Assembly: GCF_028649455.1 (NCBI RefSeq)
Contig: NZ_JAQSIO010000001.1
Coordinates: 434,001 to 498,000, forward strand
From: Curvibacter microcysteis
Lineage (GTDB): Bacteria; Pseudomonadota; Gammaproteobacteria; Burkholderiales; Burkholderiaceae_C
Length of the DNA stretch: 64,000 bases
Direction of reading: 5' to 3'
Under the pieces are notes generated by a model. It was not told where the DNA came from. It was given only the letters and a program-made list of their open reading frames with translations, and searched no databases. Shown one piece after another: positions 45,882-55,495 of the stretch (position 1 is the stretch's first letter; each line of letters begins with the position of its first letter). Both the position numbers and the translations under genes were made by a program.

Positions 45882-46613
45882 ATGACTCGCGCCCACCACG
45901 CACCGCGCCCCCGTCCGAGGGGCTTCACCCTGGTCGAGCTGCTGATCGCCCTGTCGGTCATGGCCATCATGGCCTTGCTGAGCTGGCAAGGCCTGGACGG
46001 CATGATGCGCACCCAGCGCCAGACCGAGCAGTACGGCCAGGAGATCCTGACCCTTCAAGCCGGGCTGGGCCAATGGCAGGCCGATCTGGAGGCCCTGGTG
46101 GAACTGCCCCAGGTCAGTGCGCTGGACTGGGACGGCCGGGTCCTGCGCATGACGCGGCGCGGGCCTGCCAGCGCCCCCGAAACCACCCTGGTGGTGGGCT
46201 GGACCCTGCGCAACCCAGGCGCCCAAGGCCAATGGCTGCGCTGGCAGTCCCCGCCCTTGAGCCGGCGCAGCGAATGGGAGCAGGCCTGGCAGCAAGCTGC
46301 CCTGTGGGGGCAAAACCCCGACGAGGCTGCGCGCCAGCGCGAGGTGCTGATCGCCCCCGCCACCGAGTGGCAGATTTTTTATTACCGCCAAGACGCCTGG
46401 ACCAATCCGCTGTCCAGCGATGCCAGCGCCACCGGCAGCGGCAGCCCGGCACCCGGCACGCCCGCCAGCGGTGGGGCTCCATCGGGTGACACCCGCAACG
46501 GCCTGCTGCCCCAAGGCGTGCGCCTGGTGTTGACCCTGGCGCCCGGCCAGGCCTTGAGCGGCCGACTGCAACGCGACTGGGCCCGCCCCACCTTGGGCGG
46601 GGGCAAGTCATGA
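45882..46613 (+). CDS. gspJ: minor pseudopilin GspJ
   Basis: A 243-residue pseudopilin with leader RPRPRG then FTLVELLIALSVMAIMALLSW and a QGLDGMMRTQR segment typical of GspJ. A Ser/Gly/Ala/Pro-rich insert (about residues 180-205) is unusual and probably a flexible loop. It starts one base after the gspI stop and overlaps gspK by four bases. Confidence 0.9.
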   Translation: MTRAHHAPRPRPRGFTLVELLIALSVMAIMALLSWQGLDGMMRTQRQTEQYGQEILTLQAGLGQWQADLEALVELPQVSALDWDGRVLRMTRRGPASAPETTLVVGWTLRNPGAQGQWLRWQSPPLSRRSEWEQAWQQAALWGQNPDEAARQREVLIAPATEWQIFYYRQDAWTNPLSSDASATGSGSPAPGTPASGGAPSGDTRNGLLPQGVRLVLTLAPGQALSGRLQRDWARPTLGGGKS

Positions 46614-47611
46614 GTTGGCTGATCCCCTTGGCGCAGCGCCGAAACGCCCCCAGGCCCACAGCGCTGCCGCAACGCGGCGCGGCCTTGCTGACCGCCATGC
46701 TCACCGTCACCCTGGTGGCCACCCTGGCGGCGGGGGCGCTGTGGCAGCAATGGCGCGCCGTTGAAGTGGAAAGCGCAGAGCGCGCTCGGGTGCAGTCGCA
46801 CTGGATCCTCACCGGGGCGCTGGACTGGTCGCGCCTGATCCTGCGCGAAGACGCCATTGCCGGCGGCCCCGACAGCCTGTCTGAGCCCTGGGCCATCCCG
46901 CTGCAAGAGGCACGCCTGTCCAGCTTTCTGGCCGCCGACTCGAACAACAACGCCAGCGACGACAACGACGCGCTGGAGGCCTTTTTGTCCGGCAGCATCA
47001 CCGACCAGCAAGGTCGCCTGAACATCAGCAACCTGATCGACAACCAGGCCTTGCAGCCCAACGCCCACCGCGCTTTCGCCAAACTGTTCGACCTGCTGAG
47101 CCTGCCCGCAAGCCAACTCAGCACGCTGGAGCAAAACCTGCTGCAAGCCAAAAAGGCTGGCGACAGCCAAGCCCTGCTGCCCGCGCAGCGCCTGGACCAG
47201 TTGCTGAACTTCGGCCTCAGCGCCAGCACCTTGTCCCAGTTGCGCCCCTTCATCACCTTGCTGCCCGAGAGGACCCCGGTCAACCTCAACACCGCGCCAG
47301 CCGAGGTGCTCTACGCCAGCATCCGCAGCCTGGACATGGCCAGCGCCCAGCGCCTGGTCAGTCTGCGCGCGCGCAGCCACTTCAAAAGTCTCAGCGATGT
47401 GGGCCAGCAACTGGGCGAACTCGCCGCGCAAGTCAACGAGAGCGAGCACAGCGTGACCAGCCGTTATTTCGAGGTGCTGGGGCGCTTGCGCCTGGGCGAC
47501 AACCGCATGGAAGAGCGCTCCCTGGTGGTGCGCAACAACTCGGAAGTGCAGACGCTTTGGCGCGAACGCGGCCAGTTCCAACGCGGCCCCGGCAACAGCA
47601 ATCCGCCGTGA
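46610..47611 (+). CDS. gspK: minor pseudopilin GspK
   Basis: A 333-residue pseudopilin. RGAALLTAMLTVTLVATLAAG is the N-terminal helix, in which the usual Glu at position 5 is replaced, as in GspK proteins that cap the tip. The SAM-like repeat stretch TPVNLNTAPAEVLYASI is a family signature. It forms the tip with GspI and GspJ. It starts in the gspJ stop (ATGA). Confidence 0.92.
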   Translation: MSWLIPLAQRRNAPRPTALPQRGAALLTAMLTVTLVATLAAGALWQQWRAVEVESAERARVQSHWILTGALDWSRLILREDAIAGGPDSLSEPWAIPLQEARLSSFLAADSNNNASDDNDALEAFLSGSITDQQGRLNISNLIDNQALQPNAHRAFAKLFDLLSLPASQLSTLEQNLLQAKKAGDSQALLPAQRLDQLLNFGLSASTLSQLRPFITLLPERTPVNLNTAPAEVLYASIRSLDMASAQRLVSLRARSHFKSLSDVGQQLGELAAQVNESEHSVTSRYFEVLGRLRLGDNRMEERSLVVRNNSEVQTLWRERGQFQRGPGNSNPP

Positions 47612-47693
47612 ACCCGCCGCCTCACCAAGCCCTGGTGGCCACCCCCATCAAACCTTCACATCATCTCTCTACAATGGGCCGCCAACACCACCC

Positions 47694-48920
47694 ATGAGCA
47701 CCCTGATCGTTCACCTGCCAGCGCTGCCCCCCACGGCCAGCACCGAATGGCCTTACCTGCTGACGCCCGACGGCCAGACCGTGGCCCAGCAAGGCGCCGC
47801 CGTGGCCCACCTGCTGCCCGCCGTGACCCGCCCTGCCGAGGTCGTGGCCGTGGTGCCGGTGCAGCAGCTGTCTTGGCAAGCCGTGACCCTGCCACGCGGC
47901 ACCCACGCGGCCAGCCCGCGCTTGCAGGCCGTGCTCGAAGGCCTGCTCGAAGAGCGCCTGCTGGACGAGCCCAGCCAACTGCACCTGGCCCTGGGCCCCG
48001 CCACGGAAGGCGATACCCCGCGCTGGGTCGCCGTGTGCGACCAAGCCTGGCTGCGCGCCTGCGTCCAAGCCCTGGAGGCTGCGGGCCGCCATGTGACCCG
48101 CATCGTGCCCGAGCTGTGGCCCGCCAGCGCGGCCGAAGGCCCGGTCCTGCGCGCGCTGGCCCCACCGTCGGATCTGCTGCGCCCCGCCTGGTGGGTGGCC
48201 ACCGGCCTGGGCCCGCACAGCCCGATGCAAAGCCTGCCGCTCAACCCGCAGACCACCCTGCCCGCCTGGCCCGAAGAGGCCGAACTGCTGGCCGAACCCG
48301 CTGTTGCCGCCCTGGCGGAAAAAGCCCTGGGCCGCCCCGTGCGCCTGGAAACCCCCGCCACCCGCTGGCTGGCGGCCGCCGCCAGCCCCTGGGAACTGGC
48401 CCAGCACAGCTTTGCCAGCGGCCAGCGCCAACGCCTGGGCCGTCAGGTGCAGCGCGGCCTGCAAGCGGCCTGGCTGTCGCCCGCCTGGCGCCCCGTGCGC
48501 TGGGGCCTGGGGGTGCTGCTGCTGGCCCAAGTGGCGGGCCTCAACGCCTGGGCCTGGAAAGAAAACCAGACCCTGCGCCAGCGCCAGACCGACATCCGCC
48601 AGACCCTGACCCAGACCTTTCCGCAAGTCCAGGTGGTGGTCGATGCGCCGCTGCAAATGGCCCGCGAAGTCAGTGCCCTGCGCCAGGCAACGGGCCAGGC
48701 AGCGGGCGACGACCTCGAATCCTTGCTGGGCGCCGCCGCACTGGCGGCGCCGCCTGGGCGCAGCGCCAGCGGCATTGAGTTCAGCGCCGGTGAACTGCGC
48801 CTCAAGAGCCTGAACCTCAGTGCCGAAGAAGGCAGCCAGACCCTGGAGCGCCTGCGCCAGCGCGGCTACAGCGGCCGCCTTGAAGCCGACCAATTGACCT
48901 TGCGCCAGGAGCCCCGCTGA
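47694..48920 (+). CDS. gspL: type II secretion platform protein GspL
   Basis: A 408-residue protein with an actin-like cytoplasmic domain (about 1-255) that binds GspE, a membrane helix near 265-285 (WGLGVLLLAQVAGLNAWAW) and a periplasmic ferredoxin-like end. The start MSTLIVHLPALPP and PVQQLSWQAVTLP fit GspL. ATG 47694 is the only in-frame start that fits. Its stop overlaps the gspM start (TGATG). Confidence 0.88.
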   Translation: MSTLIVHLPALPPTASTEWPYLLTPDGQTVAQQGAAVAHLLPAVTRPAEVVAVVPVQQLSWQAVTLPRGTHAASPRLQAVLEGLLEERLLDEPSQLHLALGPATEGDTPRWVAVCDQAWLRACVQALEAAGRHVTRIVPELWPASAAEGPVLRALAPPSDLLRPAWWVATGLGPHSPMQSLPLNPQTTLPAWPEEAELLAEPAVAALAEKALGRPVRLETPATRWLAAAASPWELAQHSFASGQRQRLGRQVQRGLQAAWLSPAWRPVRWGLGVLLLAQVAGLNAWAWKENQTLRQRQTDIRQTLTQTFPQVQVVVDAPLQMAREVSALRQATGQAAGDDLESLLGAAALAAPPGRSASGIEFSAGELRLKSLNLSAEEGSQTLERLRQRGYSGRLEADQLTLRQEPR

Positions 48921-49486
48921 TGAGCCGCGTCCCTTCTTCTGCGGCGACCCTGCCGCAGCGCCTGCGGGCTGAGCTGCAGCAGCGTTGGCTGCGTCTGGCC
49001 CCGCGCGAGCGCACCTGGCTGAGCCTGGCCGCGGTGGTGATCGGCGCAGCCCTGCTCTGGGCGGTGGCCCTGGCACCCGCGCTCAACACCTTGCGCCAGG
49101 CCGAGGCACGCCAGCAAACGCTGGACCGCCAATGGCAGCAGATGCAGCAGCTCAAGAGCCAGGCCCAAGCCCTGCAACAACAAACCCGCCTGCCGCGCAG
49201 CGAAGCCATCCAGGCCCTGGAAGCCAGCGTGCGCCAGCGCCTGGGCAACAGCGCCCAGCTCAACCTGCAAGGCGAGCGCGCCACCCTGGTGCTGAAGAAC
49301 ACCCCAGCCGAGGCGCTGAGCCAGTGGCTGGCCCTGGCCCGGGCCAATGCCCGCGTGCTGCCCGGTGAAGCCCGCCTGACCCGCAGCCCGCCCCCCGGCC
49401 CCAATGCCGCTCCGCCCAAACCCGGCAGCCTGCCCCCCGGCCCTGCCTGGGACGGCACCCTGGTGCTGCAGCTGCCGCCGGCCTGA
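48920..49486 (+). CDS. gspM: type II secretion platform protein GspM
   Basis: A 188-residue protein with a cytoplasmic N-terminus, one membrane helix (WLSLAAVVIGAALLWAVAL), a coiled-coil stretch rich in Gln/Arg (RQAEARQQTLDRQWQQMQ) and a Pro-rich C-terminal tail. It partners GspL in the inner-membrane platform. Start overlaps the gspL stop. Confidence 0.88.
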   Translation: MSRVPSSAATLPQRLRAELQQRWLRLAPRERTWLSLAAVVIGAALLWAVALAPALNTLRQAEARQQTLDRQWQQMQQLKSQAQALQQQTRLPRSEAIQALEASVRQRLGNSAQLNLQGERATLVLKNTPAEALSQWLALARANARVLPGEARLTRSPPPGPNAAPPKPGSLPPGPAWDGTLVLQLPPA

Positions 49487-49506
49487 CCCCCTCTACCGCT
49501 GGCCCC

Positions 49507-50361
49507 ATGCGTCTGCTGCCCGTTCGCTCCTCGACCCTCCGTGCGCGCCCCGCCGTGGCCGCGGCGGTGGCACGCCCTGGCTCCGCCGCCGACGCTCGCC
49601 TGGGCCGGCGCTGGGCCTGGGCGGGCGCCCTGTGCGGCGCCCTGCTGTGTGGCCTGCTCTGGGCCCCGGCACGCTGGCTGGCGGCCGGCGTGGACCAGGC
49701 CAGCCAAGGCCAGGTGCAGTTGCTGCTGCCGCGCGGCACGGTCTGGACCGGCTCGGCCCATTTGGTGCTGACCGGGGGCCGCAACAGCCAGGACCGCACC
49801 ACCCTGCCTGGCCGGGTGGGCTGGCAACTGCGTCCGCAGTGGACCGGCCTGAGCCTGGCGCTGAACCTGGACTGCTGCGCCGACGCCCCTTTGCAAGCCC
49901 GGGTCCAGCCTGGCTGGAACCGCGTCCACGTGCAAATCCAAGACCACCAATCGCGTTGGCCCGCCCAGCTGCTCAGCGGCCTGGGCACCCCCTGGAACAC
50001 CCTGCAACCGGAAGGCCGTTTGCAGCTGCAACTCCAGGGCCTGAGCCTGGACTGGGCCGCCGGCCGCCTGCGCCTGGCGGGCCAAGTCCAGCTCGACGCA
50101 CTGGACATCTCATCCCGCCTGTCCACCTTGCACCCGATGGGCAGCTACCGCGCCACCTTGCAAGGTGGTGACGCGCCCAGCCTGGACCTGAAAACGCTGG
50201 AAGGCAGCCTGCTGCTCAGCGGCCAGGGCCAGTGGGTGGGTGCCCGGCTGCGCTTCCAAGGCACGGCCGAAGCCGCGCCCGAGCGCGAAGCGGCGCTGGC
50301 CAATCTGTTGAACCTCATCGGACGCCGCCGCGGCGCGCGCTCCCACATCACCCTGGGCTAA
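49507..50361 (+). CDS. gspN: type II secretion protein GspN
   Basis: This 284-residue protein has one N-terminal membrane helix (WAWAGALCGALLCGLLWA) and a periplasmic body with QGQVQLLLPRGTVWTGSAHLVL and WPAQLLSGLGTPWNTLQP, matching GspN. Its role is not essential in all systems. The stop TAA shares its last A with the ATG of gspD. Position just before the secretin gene is as in Xanthomonas-type xps clusters. Confidence 0.88.
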   Translation: MRLLPVRSSTLRARPAVAAAVARPGSAADARLGRRWAWAGALCGALLCGLLWAPARWLAAGVDQASQGQVQLLLPRGTVWTGSAHLVLTGGRNSQDRTTLPGRVGWQLRPQWTGLSLALNLDCCADAPLQARVQPGWNRVHVQIQDHQSRWPAQLLSGLGTPWNTLQPEGRLQLQLQGLSLDWAAGRLRLAGQVQLDALDISSRLSTLHPMGSYRATLQGGDAPSLDLKTLEGSLLLSGQGQWVGARLRFQGTAEAAPEREAALANLLNLIGRRRGARSHITLG

Positions 50362-52595
50362 TGCACATGAAAACCCCGACCCGCCCCCTCGTCCGACTGG
50401 CCAGCCTGTCACTGGCCTCCAGCCTGCTGCTGGGTGCCGTGCCCAGCCCGGCGCAAACCGGATCGGCCCCCAAGGCCGGCGAGCCGATCACCCTGAACTT
50501 CAATGGCGCCGACATCGACGGCGTGGCCCGCACCCTGGGCGTGATCACCGGCCGCAACCTGGTCATCGACCCACGCGTCAAAGGCACCATCACCCTGACC
50601 AGCGACCGGCCGGTCAGCCCCGCCGTGGCCTGGGAACAGTTCCTGACCACGCTGCGCCTGCAAGGCTTTGCGGTGGTGGAGGCCAGCGGCCTGTACAAGG
50701 TCGTGCCTGAAGCCGAAGCCAAACTGCAAGGCGGCTCGGTCACCATCTCCAGCAGCGAGACCGACAAGCGTGGCGGTGGCGGCAACCAGATCGTGACCCA
50801 GATCTTCCGCCTCAACCATGAGAGCGCCAACAACCTGGTGCCGGTGCTGCGCCCCCTGATCAGCCCGAACAACACCATCAACGTGAACCCGGGCAACAAC
50901 TCGGTGATCATCACCGACTACGCCGACAACCTGCAGCGCCTGGCCCGCATCATCGCGTCCATGGATGTGCCCAATGCCAGCGACGTCGAAGTGCTGCCCA
51001 TCAAGCACGCCGTGGCCGCCGACCTGGCCGTTCTGGTGACGCGCCTGATCGACCCGGGCAGCAGCGGCGCCCCAGCGGCGGCCGGCCAAGGCCAGACCGA
51101 CACCTCGTTCAAGACCACGCTGCTGGCCGAGCCGCGCAGCAACAGCCTGATCCTGCGCGCCGCCAACCCGGCGCGCGCTGCACTGGTCAAGTCGCTGGTG
51201 GCCAAGCTTGACCAACCCACCTCGGGCGCCAATGGCGCGGCGGGCAACATCCATGTCGTCTACCTGAAGAACGCCGACGCCACCAAACTGGCCACCACCC
51301 TGCGCGCCGCCATGAACGCGGGCGGCGGAGCCAACAGCACCGGCGTCACCGGCACCAGCAGCGGCCTGAACAACTTGGGCAGCACGCCCAGCGCCAACAC
51401 CAGCAACCCGCTGGGGGGCAGCGCCAGCAGCAGCACCAGCAGCCTGGGTGCGTCCAGCAATTTCGGCACCAGCGCCCAGCCTTCGACCGGTGGCCAGATC
51501 CAGGCCGACCCCTCGACCAACTCGCTGATCATCACCGCGCCCGAACCCCAGTACCGCCAGCTGCGCGCCGTCATCGACAAGCTCGATGGCCGCCGTGCCC
51601 AGGTGCTGGTGGAAAGCCTGATCGTCGAAGTCAACGCCAACAAGGTGGCGCAGTTTGGCGTGCAGTGGCAGGGCCTGCTGGGCAGCGCCGGCGGCACGGT
51701 CGGCCTGCTGGGCACCAACTCGTCCCAAGCCGGGGCCAACCTGCTGAGCCTGTCCACCAGCACCTTGGGCACGGTGTTGCCGGGCAATGGCTTCAACTTC
51801 GGGATCGGCAGCAAGATCAATGGCCAGTACGTGCTGGGCTTCCTGGCCCAGTTCCTGGAAAAGAACACCGATGGCAACGTGCTGTCCACGCCCAGTCTGC
51901 TGACCCTGGACAACGAGGAAGCCAAGATCGTCATCGGCCAGAACGTGCCCTTCGTGACCGGCACCTACACCAGCACCAACAACAGCAACAGCACGGTCAA
52001 CCCCTTCCAGACCGTGGAGCGCAAGGACGTGGGCCTGACACTGCGCGTGAAGCCGCAGATCAGCGAGAGCGGCACCGTCAAGATGGCCATCTACCAAGAG
52101 GTGTCGAGCATCGACGCCTCGACCAAGACCAACACCAACGGTCCCTCCACCAACAAGCGCTCGATCGAATCCAACGTGCTGGTCGACGACGGTGCCATCG
52201 TGGTGCTGGGCGGCCTGCTGCAAGACGAGTACGCGGGCGCCGCCGACAAGGTGCCTGGCGTGGGTGATCTGCCCATCCTGGGCAACCTGTTCAAGAGCGA
52301 GAACCGCGCGCGCAACAAGACCAATCTGATGATCTTCCTGCGCCCGGTCGTGGTGCGCGAGGCCTCGGACGCCGACGCCATCACCCAAGGCCGCTACGAG
52401 ACCTTGCGCGGCGTGCAGCAGACCGTGCAGCCCAAACCCAGCGCCATGATGCCCAGCGTCAGCGAGGCGCCCGTGCTGCCCGCGTTGGCCCCGCGCACCG
52501 ATGCCAAGGGAGCCCCCATCCTGCCGCCCAGTGCCAACGTCAGCCCCAGCAGCAGCGGCAGCAACATCGTCACCGACACCCCAGCCAAGCCCTGA
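50361..52595 (+). CDS. gspD: type II secretion secretin GspD
   Basis: A 744-residue outer-membrane secretin. A signal peptide (start [16 protein letters not shown], cleavage near PSPAQT) is followed by N0-N3 domains ([35 protein letters not shown]) and the secretin core with [21 protein letters not shown] and [14 protein letters not shown] long Ser/Asn/Gly/Thr-rich linker (about residues 320-380) and a Pro/Ser-rich tail lie outside the domains. It overlaps gspN by one base. Confidence 0.95.
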   Translation: MHMKTPTRPLVRLASLSLASSLLLGAVPSPAQTGSAPKAGEPITLNFNGADIDGVARTLGVITGRNLVIDPRVKGTITLTSDRPVSPAVAWEQFLTTLRLQGFAVVEASGLYKVVPEAEAKLQGGSVTISSSETDKRGGGGNQIVTQIFRLNHESANNLVPVLRPLISPNNTINVNPGNNSVIITDYADNLQRLARIIASMDVPNASDVEVLPIKHAVAADLAVLVTRLIDPGSSGAPAAAGQGQTDTSFKTTLLAEPRSNSLILRAANPARAALVKSLVAKLDQPTSGANGAAGNIHVVYLKNADATKLATTLRAAMNAGGGANSTGVTGTSSGLNNLGSTPSANTSNPLGGSASSSTSSLGASSNFGTSAQPSTGGQIQADPSTNSLIITAPEPQYRQLRAVIDKLDGRRAQVLVESLIVEVNANKVAQFGVQWQGLLGSAGGTVGLLGTNSSQAGANLLSLSTSTLGTVLPGNGFNFGIGSKINGQYVLGFLAQFLEKNTDGNVLSTPSLLTLDNEEAKIVIGQNVPFVTGTYTSTNNSNSTVNPFQTVERKDVGLTLRVKPQISESGTVKMAIYQEVSSIDASTKTNTNGPSTNKRSIESNVLVDDGAIVVLGGLLQDEYAGAADKVPGVGDLPILGNLFKSENRARNKTNLMIFLRPVVVREASDADAITQGRYETLRGVQQTVQPKPSAMMPSVSEAPVLPALAPRTDAKGAPILPPSANVSPSSSGSNIVTDTPAKP

Positions 52596-52600
52596 GAGCC

Positions 52601-53989
52601 ATGCGCCACCCCTTGCCCTATGCGTTCGCGCGCAGCTTCCAACTGCTGCTGGAAGACGACGGCCAGCAATGCACCCTGGTGCAGGCCCCCGAGGCCGACG
52701 CGGCCGCCGTCAGTGAAGTGATGCGCCGCCACCCGGTGCAAGCCGTCCAATGGCTGGACGCACCGGCCCTGGCCCAGCGCATTTCGGCCGCCTATGCCCA
52801 GGGCGAATCGAGCGCCGCCAGCGTGGTCAGCGAGGTCGAGTCCGACGCCGACCTGTCGCGCATCATGCAAGAGCTGCCCGCCGTGGAAGACTTGCTGGAG
52901 ACCGCCGACGACGCGCCCATCATCCGCATGCTCAACGCCTTGCTCACGCAGGCCGCGCGCGACGGCGCCAGCGACATCCACATCGAGCCCTACGAGCGCC
53001 ATTCCAGCGTGCGCTTTCGCGTCGACGGCACGCTGCGCGAGGTGGTGACACCCAACCGCGCGCTGCACGCGGCCCTGATCTCGCGCCTGAAGATCATGGC
53101 CGACCTGGACATCTCCGAAAAGCGCCTGCCGCAGGACGGCCGCATCAGCCTGCGCCTGGGCACGCGCGCCATCGACGTGCGCGTCTCCACCCTGCCCAGC
53201 GCGCACGGCGAGCGCGCCGTGCTGCGCCTGCTGGACAAGAGCGAAAGCAAGCTCAGCCTCGAATCGGTGGGCATGCAGGGCGAGGTGTTGGCGCGCTTTG
53301 AACGCCTGATCGGCCAGCCGCACGGCATCATCCTGGTGACCGGCCCCACGGGCTCAGGCAAGACCACCACCCTGTACTCGGCCCTGCAGCGCCTGGACGC
53401 GACGCAGAGCAACATCATGACGGTGGAAGACCCGATCGAGTACGAGCTCGCCGGCGTCGGCCAGACCCAGGTCAACGCCAAGATCGACCTGACCTTTGCC
53501 AAAGCCCTGCGCGCCATCCTGCGCCAGGACCCCGACGTGATCATGATCGGCGAAATCCGCGACTTCGAAACCGCGCAGATCGCCATCCAGGCCTCGCTCA
53601 CCGGCCACCTGGTGCTGGCCACGCTGCACACCAACGACGCGGCCAGCGCCATCACCCGACTCACCGATATGGGCGTAGAGCCCTTCTTGCTGTCGTCCTC
53701 GCTGCTGGGCGTGCTGGCCCAGCGCCTGGTGCGCAAGTACTGCCCGCACTGCCACGGCGCAGGCTGCGAGCACTGCGGCCAGACCGGCTATGCCGGGCGC
53801 ACCGGCGTGTTCGAGCTGTTGGTCACCGACGAAGCCATCCGCGCGCAAATCCACGGCCAAGCCGCCGAGGCACAGATCCGCGACGCGGCCCTGGCCTCGG
53901 GCATGACGCTGATGCGCGAGGACGGCGAGCGCCTGATTGCCGCCGGCATCACCTCGCGCGAAGAAGTGCTGCGCGTGACGCGCGACTGA
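52601..53989 (+). CDS. gspE: type II secretion ATPase GspE
   Basis: A 462-residue ATPase with Walker [16 protein letters not shown], Asp box [11 protein letters not shown], Walker [15 protein letters not shown] and His box [11 protein letters not shown]. The metal motif is [12 protein letters not shown], two CxxC pairs only four residues apart, shorter than the usual insert. The N1 domain is reduced, explaining the shorter length. It powers pseudopilus assembly. Five bases separate it from gspD. Confidence 0.95.
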   Translation: MRHPLPYAFARSFQLLLEDDGQQCTLVQAPEADAAAVSEVMRRHPVQAVQWLDAPALAQRISAAYAQGESSAASVVSEVESDADLSRIMQELPAVEDLLETADDAPIIRMLNALLTQAARDGASDIHIEPYERHSSVRFRVDGTLREVVTPNRALHAALISRLKIMADLDISEKRLPQDGRISLRLGTRAIDVRVSTLPSAHGERAVLRLLDKSESKLSLESVGMQGEVLARFERLIGQPHGIILVTGPTGSGKTTTLYSALQRLDATQSNIMTVEDPIEYELAGVGQTQVNAKIDLTFAKALRAILRQDPDVIMIGEIRDFETAQIAIQASLTGHLVLATLHTNDAASAITRLTDMGVEPFLLSSSLLGVLAQRLVRKYCPHCHGAGCEHCGQTGYAGRTGVFELLVTDEAIRAQIHGQAAEAQIRDAALASGMTLMREDGERLIAAGITSREEVLRVTRD

Positions 53990-54008
53990 CCCCCACCAGC
54001 GCGCGCCC

Positions 54009-55241
54009 ATGCCAGCCTATTCCTTTGAAGCCGTCGACGCCCAGGGCCAGACCCGCAAGGGCGTGATCGAGGCCGACACCGCGCGCGCCGCGCGCAGCCA
54101 GTTGCGCGCCCAGGCGCTGGTGCCGCTCGCGGTGCTGCCCGTCAAGGGCGGCAGCGCCGACGCAGACGCCGATGGCGTGCACCGCCCCGGCCTGTTCAGC
54201 CAACGCATTTTCAACGCCACGACGCTGGCGATCTGGACGCGCCAGTTGGCCGGGCTGGTCAGCTCGGGCCTGCCGCTGGAGCGCGCCCTGACCGCCATGA
54301 CCGATGAGGCCGACAGCGACGCCCAGCGCCAGCTGGTGGCCGGCCTGCGCGCCGAGGTCAATGCCGGGGCCTCGTTTGCCCGCGCCCTGGCCCAGCACCC
54401 GCGCGAGTTCAGCGACATCTTCACCGCCGTCATTGGCGCGGGCGAGCAAAGCGGCAACCTGGGCCTGGTGCTGGAGCGCCTGGCCGACGACCTCGAAGAA
54501 CGCCAGGCCCTGCGCAGCAAATTGATTGGCGCCGCCATGTACCCAGCCATCGTGACCTTGGTGGCCATCGTCATCGTGCTGTTCCTGGTGGGCTACGTGG
54601 TGCCGCAGGTGGCCAATGTGTTTGCCGGCACCAAGCGCGCCCTGCCACTGCTGACCGTGATCATGCTGGGCCTGAGCGACCTGGTGCGCTCCTATGGTTG
54701 GCTGATGGCGGCCCTGTTGGGGGCGCTGGTCGCGCTGGGTCGCTACCTGCTGACCCTGGAGGCCTGGCGCCTGCGCTTTGACGCGGCCTGGCTCAAGCTG
54801 CCCTTGATTGGCAAGCTGGCGCGCGGCTACAACGCGGCCCGCTTTGCCAGCACCCTGGCCATGCTGGCGGCCGCGGGCGTGCCCATCCTCAAAGCCTTGC
54901 AGGCGGCGGCCGAGACCGTGTCCAACCGGGCCATGCGGGCCGACGCACTCGACGCCCTGGTGCTGGTGCGTGAAGGCGCGCCGCTGGGCTCGGCGCTGGC
55001 GCAGAAAAAGCGCTTTCCGGGCCTGGTCGCCATGTTTGCGCGCCTGGGCGAGCAAACCGGGCAACTGCCCCTGATGCTGCAACGCGCCGCCACCCAGCTC
55101 GCGACCGAGGTGCAGCGCCGCGCCATGCAGCTGGCCACCATCCTGGAGCCGCTGCTGATCGTGGCCATGGGCTTGATGGTGATGCTGATCGTGCTGGCGG
55201 TGCTGATGCCCATCATCCAGCTGAACCAGTTCGTCAAGTGA
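54009..55241 (+). CDS. gspF: type II secretion inner-membrane protein GspF
   Basis: A 410-residue protein with two T2SF domains, each followed by membrane helices (LVAIVIVLFLVGYVVPQVANVF; VMLIVLAVLMPIIQLNQFVK). MPAYSFEAVDAQGQTRKGVIEAD is the usual start, and FTAVIGAGEQSGNL and MFARLGEQTGQLP are the paired signatures. It is the platform protein contacted by GspE and the last gene of the operon. A structured repeat follows immediately. Confidence 0.95.
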   Translation: MPAYSFEAVDAQGQTRKGVIEADTARAARSQLRAQALVPLAVLPVKGGSADADADGVHRPGLFSQRIFNATTLAIWTRQLAGLVSSGLPLERALTAMTDEADSDAQRQLVAGLRAEVNAGASFARALAQHPREFSDIFTAVIGAGEQSGNLGLVLERLADDLEERQALRSKLIGAAMYPAIVTLVAIVIVLFLVGYVVPQVANVFAGTKRALPLLTVIMLGLSDLVRSYGWLMAALLGALVALGRYLLTLEAWRLRFDAAWLKLPLIGKLARGYNAARFASTLAMLAAAGVPILKALQAAAETVSNRAMRADALDALVLVREGAPLGSALAQKKRFPGLVAMFARLGEQTGQLPLMLQRAATQLATEVQRRAMQLATILEPLLIVAMGLMVMLIVLAVLMPIIQLNQFVK

Positions 55242-55245
55242 AATA

Positions 55246-55421
55246 GGGCCCCCACGCTCCCCCACTGCGTGTGGGTCGCTGCCCCCCAGGGGGGCCCCTG
55301 CCGCCTTGGGAGCGGCCCGGCGACGGCCGGTTGGGCCCCCACGCTCCCCCGCTGCGTGTGGGTCGCTGCCCCCCAAGGGGGGGGCCCGGGCGCCTGGGGA
55401 GCGGCCCGGCGGTGGCCGGTG
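55246..55421. repeat. tandem 87-bp GC-rich structured repeat (two copies)
   Basis: Copy 1 spans 55246-55332 and copy 2 about 55333-55421. Each begins GGGCCCCCACGCTCCCCC and contains GCGTGTGGGTCGCTGCCCCC, a C-run/G-run hairpin (CCCCCC/GGGGGG), GGGAGCGGCCCGGC and GGCCGG. The copies differ at a few bases. It starts five bases after the gspF stop and ends about 75 bases before the nucleotidase start. It resembles REP/BIME-like intergenic elements common in Comamonadaceae (recall). Confidence 0.88.
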
Positions 55422-55495
55422 CCGGCTCCCAGCGACGCCGCTGTGCACAGGACTTGGCCTCACAATGCAGACATTCAACCCTGGAGGCTGGGCCC

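Noticed and set aside
50409..52388. Long minus-strand ORF across gspD (659 codons)
   Set aside because: Antisense shadow of a certain secretin gene; no motif or ribosome site.
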